Source: CBDDLD01 sp965250025
GTDB lineage: Bacteria > Bacteroidota > Bacteroidia > Flavobacteriales > Flavobacteriaceae
Direction of reading: 5' to 3'
Length of the DNA stretch: 64,000 nt
Assembly: GCA_965250025.1 (NCBI GenBank)
Contig: OZ252283.1
Location: 1 to 64,000, forward strand
Of this stretch, positions 45,386 through 54,075 are shown one piece after another. The notes beneath the pieces are model-generated. The model did no database searches and had not been told where the DNA came from. It saw only the letters and a list, made by a program, of their open reading frames with translations. The position numbers were made by a program, and so were the translations under genes. Numbering within the stretch: the first letter of the stretch is position 1; every line of letters starts with the position of its first letter.

Positions 45386-46492
45386 TCAAATCTTATAAGT
45401 ATCATTTTTAATGGCTTCAGAGATTTGTTTAATTCTTGCTTTATAAGCTTCAGGCGCATTTTCTAATGCTTTATTGATCAGTTTAAAAGTTTTATTGCTC
45501 TTTTTCTTAGCGTAATATTGACAAATGGCTTTATTAAGATAAAGGTACCAGGTTTCAGGATACAGATTTAAAGCAGTATCACTCATGGCTAAAGCTTTAT
45601 TGTAAAGCTCACTTTGCAATAAGAAAATGGTAAGCCCGTTAAACTCGTAAGCCGATGCATTAACATGCATGGCATCATTGATAGTGCCCTTCAATTCATC
45701 AATTTTATTTAATTGCTTTAAAATCCTGGCCTTTGTCGTAAGGTTGGTTATATTCTTATTGGCAGCGAAGCCATTATAACCGCCATTGATCGATCTGTTT
45801 ACCCATTCAAGAGCTTCATCGAGATTCGTATTATGTTGTAAACACCAACTGGCGGCATCATTCCAGGCCTCCCATCTGTACGTGTTAATTCCCCTAAGCT
45901 CACTTCGCAAACCTTTCACCACAGTACTGTTGAGGTCAACACTGACTTTAAATGGTAATTGGCGATCCCCCCATTCTAAACCTATAGTAACACTATTTTC
46001 AGTTCTATCTAGAAACTCGTAATCCAATTGCTCTGAAGTTTCGCAAGCTACCGCTTCAACATCAACGGATAGCGAAACGTCCTTGTCGACATCCAAATAG
46101 TAACTGCCCCATTGATTGCTCTCATGAGCAAAAAGTAAGGTATAAGTTTCCCCTTTTGGAATAACATGAAACCCATAGGTGCCTGCTGTCAGTTTCTTAT
46201 CATTGATCATTACGTCTGTGCTAAAAAAGATGGTCGTATTCATATTAGCACCAGCTCTCCATGGAATAGGATCGCCATTTTGAGGGATGATATTAGGGTC
46301 ATTCCAGACATCACGACCCCTTAAAGCCGGACTATGATAAGTTATAGAGATGTCTGTAACCCCTAACTTCTGCGTTTCTGTAACCAGAGGACTCTGACTG
46401 GGAAGTGTTAATGTATGAAATGGATTAGACTGTGATCTGCAAATAAAACCAAAACATAATAGGTAAATGAAAGTAATAAACGATGTTCTCAT
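45386..46492 (-). CDS. DUF2911 protein with TPR-like C-terminus
   Basis: The 368-residue exported protein has a signal peptide (MRTSFITFIYLLCFGFICRSQ). DUF2911 spans about 35-180, with 'ISITYHSPALRGRDVW', 'IPWRAGANMNTTIFFSTDV' and 'GTYGFHVIP' as conserved blocks. The C-terminal half is helical with tetratricopeptide-like pairs (about 200-360). The start at 46492 begins the signal peptide; the frame extends to 46570 without support. DUF2911 proteins are widespread in Bacteroidetes; no function is established that I know of. Confidence 0.8.
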   Translation of the reverse strand: MRTSFITFIYLLCFGFICRSQSNPFHTLTLPSQSPLVTETQKLGVTDISITYHSPALRGRDVWNDPNIIPQNGDPIPWRAGANMNTTIFFSTDVMINDKKLTAGTYGFHVIPKGETYTLLFAHESNQWGSYYLDVDKDVSLSVDVEAVACETSEQLDYEFLDRTENSVTIGLEWGDRQLPFKVSVDLNSTVVKGLRSELRGINTYRWEAWNDAASWCLQHNTNLDEALEWVNRSINGGYNGFAANKNITNLTTKARILKQLNKIDELKGTINDAMHVNASAYEFNGLTIFLLQSELYNKALAMSDTALNLYPETWYLYLNKAICQYYAKKKSNKTFKLINKALENAPEAYKARIKQISEAIKNDTYKI

Positions 46493-46618
46493 AAATAAAG
46501 GTTGAAAAATTAAAATGCATCGAAAATTATCTGAAATCAAGCCATATACAGTCTTGATTTTAAAAAACAAGAGTTTATTTTATCATAATTTTAACATCGC
46601 AATCAGTATCTTAGAAAT

Positions 46619-46626
46619 TATCTTTG
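46619..46626 (+). promoter_or_regulatory. -7 box of the AraC-type regulator gene
   Basis: TATCTTTG fits TAnnTTTG and lies 24 bases before the ATG at 46651. Confidence 0.45.
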
Positions 46627-46650
46627 GGCAAACTATTTTAACCAGTTAAT

Positions 46651-47646
46651 ATGTACTTGGCCTTAATCGCTTTTTCATCTGTAGCTGCTTGCATGTCTGC
46701 ATTTATGGTCTTATACATTTTAACGATTTCTAAAGGGTTAAACTTAAAAAAGATAGCACTAGTAGCTTTTTTGATTGCGTTAACTATAAGGGTTTTAAAA
46801 TCAGTGTTTTATTTCATGATATTTCCAAATTTGTCCAATTGGTTTTTGGCATTGGGATTTTTGGGTTTTGCATTAATGCCGCCTTTTCTTTTTTTTTATT
46901 TTAAACTTGAAGGCGAAGACAACATCACATCCGTTTCAAAAATAGAAGGGTTACACTTTCTTTTTCCTCTTGTCGGATTTATTAGCTTGTTAGTTTCAGT
47001 AACCCATGTTGAGGCGTTCTATTTTTTATGTATAGTGAGTTTAGGATCATACATGACGTACGTATATCTAAATGTGTTTCGTTATAAACAGAAATCAAAT
47101 CAAAAGACAGAAACATGGGATCGGTTGTTTTTTGTAGCGCTTATTGTTTTGTTTCTGGCATTTCTAATACCATATGTGATAAATTTTCCCGAATCCTATG
47201 CCTTGGGTACAGCTATAGCATCATTAACAATATTCTTTTTATTCTTTTTCTTTTTGAAGTATCCGCCCAATCTTGTAAAAAGAAAGAAAACCTACAGAGT
47301 TGATGATACCAAAAAACAATTAGTTATTAATGCTTTAGAGCATGAAGAATTGTATAAAGATGCTTCAATTACATTGCATACATTCTCTAAAAAGATCGGA
47401 GTGCCGCAATACATAATTACAGAAGTGGTGAAGCATACTTATGGGAAGTCATTTCATGGCACAATAAATGCTCTGAGGGTTAAAAGCATACAAACCGTTT
47501 TAAAAGAAAACATGTCCATGGATCTGAAAATAGAAGAGCTGGCTTTTGATACAGGATTTAACACTGCCTCTGTTTTTTATGCGGTATTTAAGAAAGAAAC
47601 CTCGATGTCTCCCAGAGAATATCAAAAAGCATGTCATTCAAATTAA
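46651..47646 (+). CDS. Membrane-bound AraC-type transcriptional regulator
   Basis: The 331-residue protein has six or seven membrane helices in residues 1-215, then a cytoplasmic AraC/XylS double helix-turn-helix (about 230-331): 'LHTFSKKIGVPQYIITEVV' for the first HTH and 'IEELAFDTGFNTASVFYAVFKKETSMSPREY' for the second, which is the family signature. It probably senses an envelope signal and acts on nearby genes. Target genes are not visible; the HupE-like gene follows. Confidence 0.85.
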   Translation: MYLALIAFSSVAACMSAFMVLYILTISKGLNLKKIALVAFLIALTIRVLKSVFYFMIFPNLSNWFLALGFLGFALMPPFLFFYFKLEGEDNITSVSKIEGLHFLFPLVGFISLLVSVTHVEAFYFLCIVSLGSYMTYVYLNVFRYKQKSNQKTETWDRLFFVALIVLFLAFLIPYVINFPESYALGTAIASLTIFFLFFFFLKYPPNLVKRKKTYRVDDTKKQLVINALEHEELYKDASITLHTFSKKIGVPQYIITEVVKHTYGKSFHGTINALRVKSIQTVLKENMSMDLKIEELAFDTGFNTASVFYAVFKKETSMSPREYQKACHSN

Positions 47647-47767
47647 TTTGTAATGATAGATTGGTTTGAAAGCGAAAATAAATAAAAGCAGATGGTGTTT
47701 GAGAGCAAGGATTTTAATGAATTTATAAATGAATACGATCTAATCAGGATAAATCCTCTAATAATTG

Positions 47768-47775
47768 TAACTTTG
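47768..47775 (+). promoter_or_regulatory. -7 box of the HupE/UreJ-like gene
   Basis: TAACTTTG matches TAnnTTTG, 26 bases before the ATG at 47802. Confidence 0.45.
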
Positions 47776-47801
47776 AAACATCCCAAATTAACTAATTTAT
47801 A

Positions 47802-48389
47802 ATGCAAGAGTTTTGGTTTAATGTAAAATATGGAATTAATCATGTCTTAGACATTAATGGTTATGACCATGTGCTTTTTTTAATGGTACTTGCTGTACCG
47901 TATGTATTTAAAGACTGGAAGCGCGTTTTGCTTTTGGTTTCTCTGTTTACTCTAGGACACACCCTGTCTTTGGTTTTGGCAGCCTATGATATCGTAAGAG
48001 TTAATGGTGTTTTGGTTGAATTTCTGATTCCTGTTACGATCTTACTTGTGGCCCTGTATAATGTGTTCACTGCAGGAAAGAAAGATAAAAACAGGAAAAT
48101 AGGATTGCTGTTTTTTTCTGCGTTGTTCTTCGGGTTAATTCATGGTTTAGGCTTCGCAAGAGAGTTTGATATGGTTTTCGGGCAATCAAACAGTAAGCTT
48201 TTATCACTGGTAGAGTTTGCATTAGGAATAGAAATTGCTCAGGTTATTATAGTCTTTGTGGTTTTGTTTTTTGGATTTTTATTCCAAACACTATTCCGGT
48301 TTTCCAAACGAGACTGGGTTATGGTTTTATCATCGGTTGTTGTTGGTTTAGTGATTCCTATGATTATAGGAAGCGATATCTTTGCCTAG
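47802..48389 (+). CDS. HupE/UreJ family membrane protein
   Basis: The 195-residue protein has about six membrane helices. The family's His-containing motifs are present: 'GINHVLDINGYDHVLFL' near the N-terminus, 'LFTLGHTLSLVLA' and 'GLIHGLGFA'. HupE/UreJ proteins are associated with nickel/cobalt uptake, but the Bacteroidetes members occur without urease or hydrogenase genes, as here, so the substrate is uncertain. Confidence 0.8.
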   Translation: MQEFWFNVKYGINHVLDINGYDHVLFLMVLAVPYVFKDWKRVLLLVSLFTLGHTLSLVLAAYDIVRVNGVLVEFLIPVTILLVALYNVFTAGKKDKNRKIGLLFFSALFFGLIHGLGFAREFDMVFGQSNSKLLSLVEFALGIEIAQVIIVFVVLFFGFLFQTLFRFSKRDWVMVLSSVVVGLVIPMIIGSDIFA

Positions 48390-48486
48390 TATAAAGTTTG
48401 GTAAAACTTTAACTGAACGTAAATTGCTTATAAAATACTTACCCGTTATATTCGTTGTAGATTTATTGCTAAAAAAATGCTTATAG

Positions 48487-48918
48487 ATGCCACAAGATAA
48501 ACAATTGCGCTACGATAAAGCGTATTTGCGTATTGCTAAAGAATGGGGGAAATTGTCTCACTGTAAACGCAAACAAGTGGGAGCACTTATTGTTAAAGAC
48601 AGAATGATTATCTCTGATGGTTACAATGGCACACCAACGGGCTTTGAAAACTGTTGTGAAGATGAAGAAGGGTATACTAAATGGTATGTGCTACATGCCG
48701 AAGCTAATGCCATATTAAAAGTTGCTTCTTCAACACAATCCTGTAAAGGCGCCACATTATACATTACATTGTCACCATGTAAGGAATGCAGTAAACTCAT
48801 TCATCAGGCGGGCATCATTCGTGTAGTATATATAGAAGGTTACAAAGACGATTCAGGGCTGAGGTTTTTAGAGAAAGCCGGCATTGAAATACAGCACATA
48901 GAAGATGTAAATGCATAA
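48487..48918 (+). CDS. dCMP deaminase family protein
   Basis: This 143-residue protein carries the cytidine/deoxycytidylate deaminase zinc motif: His70-Ala-Glu72 ('HAEANAI') and Cys98/Cys101 ('PCKEC'). 'KRKQVGALIVKD' and 'DGYNGTPTGFENC' match the ComEB/dCMP deaminase group. It would convert dCMP to dUMP for dTMP synthesis. It lies 3 bases before the S41 protease gene and is probably co-transcribed with it, a pairing common in this group. Confidence 0.9.
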   Translation: MPQDKQLRYDKAYLRIAKEWGKLSHCKRKQVGALIVKDRMIISDGYNGTPTGFENCCEDEEGYTKWYVLHAEANAILKVASSTQSCKGATLYITLSPCKECSKLIHQAGIIRVVYIEGYKDDSGLRFLEKAGIEIQHIEDVNA

Positions 48919-48921
48919 TTA

Positions 48922-50529
48922 ATGTCAGAAACAAAAAAATACATACCATTAATTATAGGCGTAGCAATAGCTGTAGGCGTTTTTATTGGTGGAAAGTTGA
49001 ATTTCACAGACACCTCTGATCGATTATTTACAACCAACAGTAAAAAGGATAAGCTCAATAGATTGATCGATTATATTGATTATGAATATGTAGATGAAAT
49101 CAATACTGATAGTATTGTTGATGTTACTGTTAATGGCATTTTAGACAATTTAGATCCACACTCAACCTACATTCCTAAAAAAGACTTACAAAGAGTCACT
49201 GAAAATATGAAGGGAGATTTTGTAGGTATTGGAATCAATTTTTACCCATATAGAGATACTATTGCTGTTGTGAAGCCATCTGAAGGTGGTCCAAGTGAAA
49301 AAGCTGGTATTATAGGAGGAGATCGTATTATTATGGCAGATGGGGAGCCCATTTTTGGAAAAGATTGGAGTAATGATGGGATAATCTCTAAGTTAAAAGG
49401 AGAAAAAAATACCAAAGTAAAGCTTACGGTATACAGACGAGGAGAAGATGAATTGTTAGAGTTTACCATAAAGCGGTCAGATATTCCTATAAAAAGTGTG
49501 GAAGCTGCCTATATGCTGACTGACAATTTAGGGTATATAAAAGTCAATCGGTTTGCAGAGTCTACATATAAAGAGTTTAAAAAAGCATTACGTAAGCTAC
49601 AAGATGAAGGTGCTACAAAACTGGCGTTAGACTTAAGAAATAATCCGGGAGGGTTTTTAGGAATAGCAGAACAAATAGTTGATGAGTTTTTGGAAGACGA
49701 TAAACTGATACTATTCACGAAGAATAAAAAAGGGAAGGTTGAAAAAACCTTTGCCACCCGACGAGGCGATTTTGAAGAAGGAGATATCTATATTTTAATC
49801 AACGAAAATTCAGCTTCTGCAAGTGAAGTAGTGGCTGGAGCGCTTCAAGACAATGATAAAGGTGTTATTATTGGTCGACGTTCATATGGAAAAGGCCTGG
49901 TGCAGCGTGAAATGGCCTTAGGAGATGGAAGTGCAGTAAGATTAACAGTATCCAGATATTATACGCCTACAGGAAGATCTATACAACGGCCATATAACAG
50001 TGGTAATAATCATTCTTATTTTAATGATTATTACAAACGATTAAGAACTGGAGAACTTTCTAACTCAGCAAATATTGAAGTTGCTGATTCATTAAAATTT
50101 ACCACACCTGGAGGAAAGGTCGTCTATGGAGGTGGTGGGATCATACCAGATGTCTTTGTGCCTATTGATAAAGGGTTTAATAATGAAACCATAAATTATT
50201 TAAGACAAAGAGGGCACTTCGGGTACTTTGTGTTCGAAGAATTGGATAAAAATCGTGGGATTTATCAGGGCGTGACTAAGCAAGACTTCATAGATAACTT
50301 TCAGGTGAGTGATGATATTGCCGTTCGTTTTGAAGATTATGTAAACCTTAAAGAACGTACCAACATTACTTTTGTAGCATATAATAATGAAATCAAACGA
50401 CTGATTAAAGCCACATTAGCAAGGCAATTATTTGATGATAATGCCTTTGAGGAAGTGATTAACAAAAGCGATATCATGATAGATGAAGTCATCCTGTTAA
50501 GTCAGGAAAATCATGATTTTAAGCAGTAG
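48922..50529 (+). CDS. S41 family C-terminal processing peptidase
   Basis: The 535-residue protein has an N-terminal signal/anchor (about 8-23), a PDZ domain (about 95-180) and an S41 protease domain (about 200-360). The Ser is in 'NENSASASEVV' (295-304) and the Lys in 'SYGKGLVQ' (Lys324), the Ser-Lys dyad. A C-terminal helical extension follows. It cleaves envelope proteins in the periplasm. Its last bases overlap the convergent oxidoreductase gene by 11. Confidence 0.9.
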   Translation: MSETKKYIPLIIGVAIAVGVFIGGKLNFTDTSDRLFTTNSKKDKLNRLIDYIDYEYVDEINTDSIVDVTVNGILDNLDPHSTYIPKKDLQRVTENMKGDFVGIGINFYPYRDTIAVVKPSEGGPSEKAGIIGGDRIIMADGEPIFGKDWSNDGIISKLKGEKNTKVKLTVYRRGEDELLEFTIKRSDIPIKSVEAAYMLTDNLGYIKVNRFAESTYKEFKKALRKLQDEGATKLALDLRNNPGGFLGIAEQIVDEFLEDDKLILFTKNKKGKVEKTFATRRGDFEEGDIYILINENSASASEVVAGALQDNDKGVIIGRRSYGKGLVQREMALGDGSAVRLTVSRYYTPTGRSIQRPYNSGNNHSYFNDYYKRLRTGELSNSANIEVADSLKFTTPGGKVVYGGGGIIPDVFVPIDKGFNNETINYLRQRGHFGYFVFEELDKNRGIYQGVTKQDFIDNFQVSDDIAVRFEDYVNLKERTNITFVAYNNEIKRLIKATLARQLFDDNAFEEVINKSDIMIDEVILLSQENHDFKQ

Positions 50530-51133
50530 CTACCTTATCGTGTATTTTGGTATGCTTACCATTGTTCCATAGCGTTAGAATATCTGTAGCTACCTGAGCA
50601 CCACTACCACAAGCAATGGCAAATTGGCTTCTCCAACCAGCCAATGTACCGGCAACATAAAGATTTTTACATATTAAATGATCCGTGTTTTTTAGCCAGA
50701 TTCTTTCTTTTTCGGCATTTGCCCTTGGATGATCTGCTATATAATCTTCAAGCCCTTTTATAGTCATTAAATTGGTGTAGCCAACAGTAATAACTGCAAT
50801 TTTGGTAGTATATGATGAGCTATTCGTTGTAATGATAAAACCTTTCTCGTGTTTTGCAATTGAAGTTACTTTTTCTTTTTCAATTTGCTGAACGTTAGGA
50901 TATAATGCATTAAGTTGTTGTTTTCCACTTTCCAATATGTCCTTTCCCAGTGTTCCGGGCTCTAAACCTAATACATTGTTGAATAAAGCAGTTTGCAGAT
51001 GGGAAGACTTCTGATGAGCAATGATCCCAATCTTTTTCTCTGAAGCGAAGGGTTTGGAATTTGCAGACCCCAACACTAAAGCGCATGAAAGACCGGCGGC
51101 GCCACCACCAATAATTAAAGCATCGTAAATCAT
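50519..51133 (-). CDS. Small NAD(P)/FAD-dependent oxidoreductase
   Basis: The 204-residue protein has an FAD-binding GxGxxG near the N-terminus ('IIGGGAAGLSCAL') and a terminal 'LYVAGTLAGWRSQFAIACGSGAQVATDI' matching the second FAD-contact motif of thioredoxin-reductase-like proteins. The central NAD domain with its CxxC is absent, so this is a shortened member that cannot act as a classical thioredoxin reductase. Its start overlaps the stop of the preceding small membrane protein gene. Confidence 0.75.
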   Translation of the reverse strand: MIYDALIIGGGAAGLSCALVLGSANSKPFASEKKIGIIAHQKSSHLQTALFNNVLGLEPGTLGKDILESGKQQLNALYPNVQQIEKEKVTSIAKHEKGFIITTNSSSYTTKIAVITVGYTNLMTIKGLEDYIADHPRANAEKERIWLKNTDHLICKNLYVAGTLAGWRSQFAIACGSGAQVATDILTLWNNGKHTKIHDKVATA

Positions 51134-51333
51134 TTTTTGTGCTTTTGAATAGCCTCTATTTTTTTAGATAATCTTAATATCTGTAATAAAAGAATAGCGC
51201 AAAGCCCTGCAATAATAGTCATTACGGCAGTAAGACTTTCACCGGTAAAAAGAGCATTAAAATTCAGTTTGGTAGCATTAAAAACAATAAGACCAATAGC
51301 AATGACAGACAATATTAAAGTAACATATTTCAT
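51130..51333 (-). CDS. Small membrane protein
   Basis: The 67-residue protein has two hydrophobic helices (about 3-22 and 35-54) and a basic tail. No family recognised. It overlaps the oxidoreductase start by 4 bases and follows marC by 27, which supports it as a real gene. Confidence 0.65.
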   Translation of the reverse strand: MKYVTLILSVIAIGLIVFNATKLNFNALFTGESLTAVMTIIAGLCAILLLQILRLSKKIEAIQKHKK

Positions 51334-51360
51334 ATTACAAATATAATCATAAAGCTAGTT

Positions 51361-51942
51361 TTAAGCTAGCAATACTTTTATGTTCGCCGCGAAAAGCTTT
51401 ACAGCAATTGCTAATAAAATGACACCAAAAACTTTTCGTATAATACTGATACCATTCTTACCAATAAAACGTTCTATTCTTGCTGAGGTTTTCAAGACGA
51501 TGTAGATTAATAATACATTAAGAATGACAGCAATGATAATGTTTTCGATTCTAAATTCGGCACGCAAGGATAATAGCGTAGTCAAACTACCAGGACCAGC
51601 AATTAAGGGAAAAGCTAATGGAAAAACAGAAGCTGTTAAAGCTGTATTTTCATCCTCTTTGTATAGTGTGATACCCAGAATCATTTCCAAAGCAATGAAG
51701 AATAGAATGAATGCACCGGCAACAGCAAAAGAGTTGACATCAATACCTATGACGCTCAAAATGCTTTTTCCAAGGAATAAAAAAAGAATCATGATCACCC
51801 CTGCAATGATTGAAGCCTTCTCACTTTGAATGTGTCCGACTTTTTTTCGTAAATCTATAATTATAGGAATATTACCTATAATATCAATAACTGCAAATAA
51901 AACCATAAATGCAGTAAAAATCTCTTTAAAACTAAATTGCAT
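51361..51942 (-). CDS. MarC family integral membrane protein
   Basis: The 193-residue protein has six predicted membrane helices. 'LFAVIDIIGNIPIIIDL' near the N-terminus and 'FPLAFPLIAGPGSLTTLL' in the middle are MarC signatures. Function of the family is not settled. It heads the minus-strand run 51942-50519 and is divergent from the DUF3109 gene. Confidence 0.85.
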   Translation of the reverse strand: MQFSFKEIFTAFMVLFAVIDIIGNIPIIIDLRKKVGHIQSEKASIIAGVIMILFLFLGKSILSVIGIDVNSFAVAGAFILFFIALEMILGITLYKEDENTALTASVFPLAFPLIAGPGSLTTLLSLRAEFRIENIIIAVILNVLLIYIVLKTSARIERFIGKNGISIIRKVFGVILLAIAVKLFAANIKVLLA

Positions 51943-51964
51943 AGCCTATGCTTTTATAATTTTG
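51937..51964 (+). promoter_or_regulatory. Promoter of the DUF3109 gene
   Basis: TTG (51937-51939) and TAATTTTG (51957-51964), separated by 17 bases, form a good Bacteroidetes -33/-7 pair 70 bases before ATG 52034. The -33 element lies over the start of the divergent marC gene. Confidence 0.6.
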
Positions 51965-52033
51965 CCGCAAAGGTCGTACTTTATAAAAGAATTACCGCAT
52001 TAAATAAACGTAAAGTTTAATTATTTTTGACCC

Positions 52034-52600
52034 ATGTTTCAATTAGGAAAAACCATAGTATCTGAAGATATTATAGATAAGGATTTTGTGTGTAATTTGT
52101 CAGCATGCAAAGGTGCTTGTTGTATTGATGGTGATGCAGGAGCGCCCTTAGAAAAAGAAGAACTGGAAATATTAGAAGCGATCTATCCTCAAGTAAAACC
52201 TTTTCTCCGAGAAGAAGGGATAAAAGCTATAGAGGGTCAGGGGACACACATCACTACTGAATTTGGAGATCATGAAACGCCGTTGATTGAAGGCGCAGAT
52301 TGTGCTTATGTAATATTTGACGATAAACAAACAGCACTCTGTGGTATTGAAGAAGCGTATAATCAAGGCATAATATCTTGGAAAAAACCCATATCATGCC
52401 ATTTGTATCCAATACGTATAAAAAACTATTCTGAGTTTTCAGCTGTCAATTACGATAAATGGGATATATGCAATGATGCCTGTACTTTGGGAAAGGAATT
52501 GCAGGTGCCGATCTATAAATTTGTAAAAGAGGCGTTGATTAGAAAGTTTGGAGAACATTGGTATAAGGAATTGGAACAGGTGGCTGAAAAACGAAAATAA
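52034..52600 (+). CDS. DUF3109 family Cys-rich protein
   Basis: The 188-residue protein shows the family's cysteine pattern: 'CNLSACKGACCIDGDAGAPL' at about 22-41, later 'ADCAYVIFD', 'ALCGIEEAY', 'ISCHLYPIRI' and 'CNDACTLG'. These cysteines probably bind a metal or an iron-sulfur cluster, as in the related YkgJ-type proteins. Function unknown. Confidence 0.85.
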   Translation: MFQLGKTIVSEDIIDKDFVCNLSACKGACCIDGDAGAPLEKEELEILEAIYPQVKPFLREEGIKAIEGQGTHITTEFGDHETPLIEGADCAYVIFDDKQTALCGIEEAYNQGIISWKKPISCHLYPIRIKNYSEFSAVNYDKWDICNDACTLGKELQVPIYKFVKEALIRKFGEHWYKELEQVAEKRK

Positions 52601-52847
52601 GCTTACTTTTTATATGGTAATTGACGCCAAATTCTCTGAGTTATTATTTGTGAAAGCTATTTTTTGTTTAGCGTTGAGCGTAAGTATATCTCAACTCTAA
52701 ATACCCTATAAACACACTTGCTTAGCTTAATTTTAATACGATTTAACCTACAAATAATAATGAAACAATTTAAAGGTTAAACACCTGATAATCAGATTTT
52801 TATACTAAAATTGAGCAATAAAAAGATTTCTCAAAACGCAATTTTTT

Positions 52848-52876
52848 TGTTAAAAACTTGTTGACAATGTTTATAA
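52848..52876 (+). promoter_or_regulatory. DnaA-box-like 9-mers upstream of nrdB
   Basis: The 373-base spacer 52601-52973 has no gene. Inside it TGTTGACAA (52859-52867) and TGTTTATAA (52868-52876) stand head to tail, with a weaker TGTTAAAAA at 52848-52856. The two tandem 9-mers each differ by one base from TGTTGATAA, a form of the DnaA box. Cell-cycle control of ribonucleotide reductase by DnaA is known in other bacteria; here it is a suggestion. Confidence 0.3.
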
Positions 52877-52973
52877 GAAAGTCTTTCATTATCCTATACA
52901 TTTTTGAATCTTTGTTAGTCCCGAATCACACTAAATTTTTTCATCGAGTACTCACTTTAAAAATTAACTGATA

Positions 52974-53954
52974 ATGTCGCAAGCAACTGAACCAATTTTA
53001 CAAGAAAACAAAGATAGATTTGTCATTTTTCCTATTCAACATCATGACATTTGGGAATGGTATAAAAAATCGGAAGCTAGTTTTTGGACTGCTGAAGAAA
53101 TTGACCTTCACCAGGATCTTACAGATTGGTCTACAAAGTTAAACGACGACGAACGTTATTTTATAAAGCACATTCTAGCATTTTTTGCAGCTAGTGATGG
53201 TATTGTGAATGAAAATTTAGCAGAAAACTTTGTGAATGAGGTTCAGTATAGCGAGGCAAAGTTCTTTTACGGTTTTCAGATCATGATGGAAAATATTCAT
53301 AGTGAAACGTACTCGCTCTTAATTGATACCTATGTGAAAGATGAGGTGGAGAAAGACCGATTATTTAAAGCTATTGAAAATTTCCCAGCGATTAAAAAGA
53401 AAGCAGATTGGGCGCTGAAGTGGATAGAATCACCAAGTTTTGCTGAGCGCTTAATAGCATTTGCCGCTGTAGAAGGGATATTTTTCTCCGGTGCATTTTG
53501 TTCCATTTTTTGGCTTAAAAAGAGAGGTTTGATGCCTGGATTGACGTTTTCTAATGAATTAATTTCAAGAGATGAAGGTGTACATTGCGATTTTGCTGTA
53601 CATCTTCACAATAACCATTTGGTTAATAAAGTTCCTAAAGAGAGAATAAGAGCTATTATCATAGATGCTCTAAATATAGAACGTGAGTTTATAACCGAAT
53701 CGTTGCCTGTTAGTCTAATAGGAATGAACGCAAAATTGATGACACAATATCTTGAGTTCGTAACAGACAGATTGCTTAGCGAACTGGGTTGCGAAAAAGA
53801 GTATAATACCTCTAATCCATTTGATTTTATGGATATGATATCGCTACAAGGGAAAACGAATTTCTTTGAAAAGCGAGTGTCAGAGTATCAGAAAGCCGGA
53901 GTCCTTAACAAAGAAGAGGAAAAGGACAAGTTCAGCTTTGACGCCGATTTCTAA
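52974..53954 (+). CDS. nrdB: Ribonucleotide reductase class I, beta subunit
   Basis: In this 326-residue protein the di-iron ligands are visible: 'FFAASDGIVNEN' region, 'MMENIHSETYS' (Glu and His) and 'SRDEGVHCDFAVHL' (Glu and His). It supplies the radical for the alpha subunit to reduce ribonucleotides. It is followed by nrdA after 121 bases. The C-terminus 'FSFDADF' is the usual acidic/aromatic tail that binds NrdA. Confidence 0.95.
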   Translation: MSQATEPILQENKDRFVIFPIQHHDIWEWYKKSEASFWTAEEIDLHQDLTDWSTKLNDDERYFIKHILAFFAASDGIVNENLAENFVNEVQYSEAKFFYGFQIMMENIHSETYSLLIDTYVKDEVEKDRLFKAIENFPAIKKKADWALKWIESPSFAERLIAFAAVEGIFFSGAFCSIFWLKKRGLMPGLTFSNELISRDEGVHCDFAVHLHNNHLVNKVPKERIRAIIIDALNIEREFITESLPVSLIGMNAKLMTQYLEFVTDRLLSELGCEKEYNTSNPFDFMDMISLQGKTNFFEKRVSEYQKAGVLNKEEEKDKFSFDADF

Positions 53955-54075
53955 ACGTCGGAAAACAAAATAATTAATAATCTAACAAACAAATATTATT
54001 GTCAAAATAATGTTTGATATAAATCAACTAACTTTTTTCTGAAAGGTGTATCAGAAAAGCTAAAACTAATAGTGT

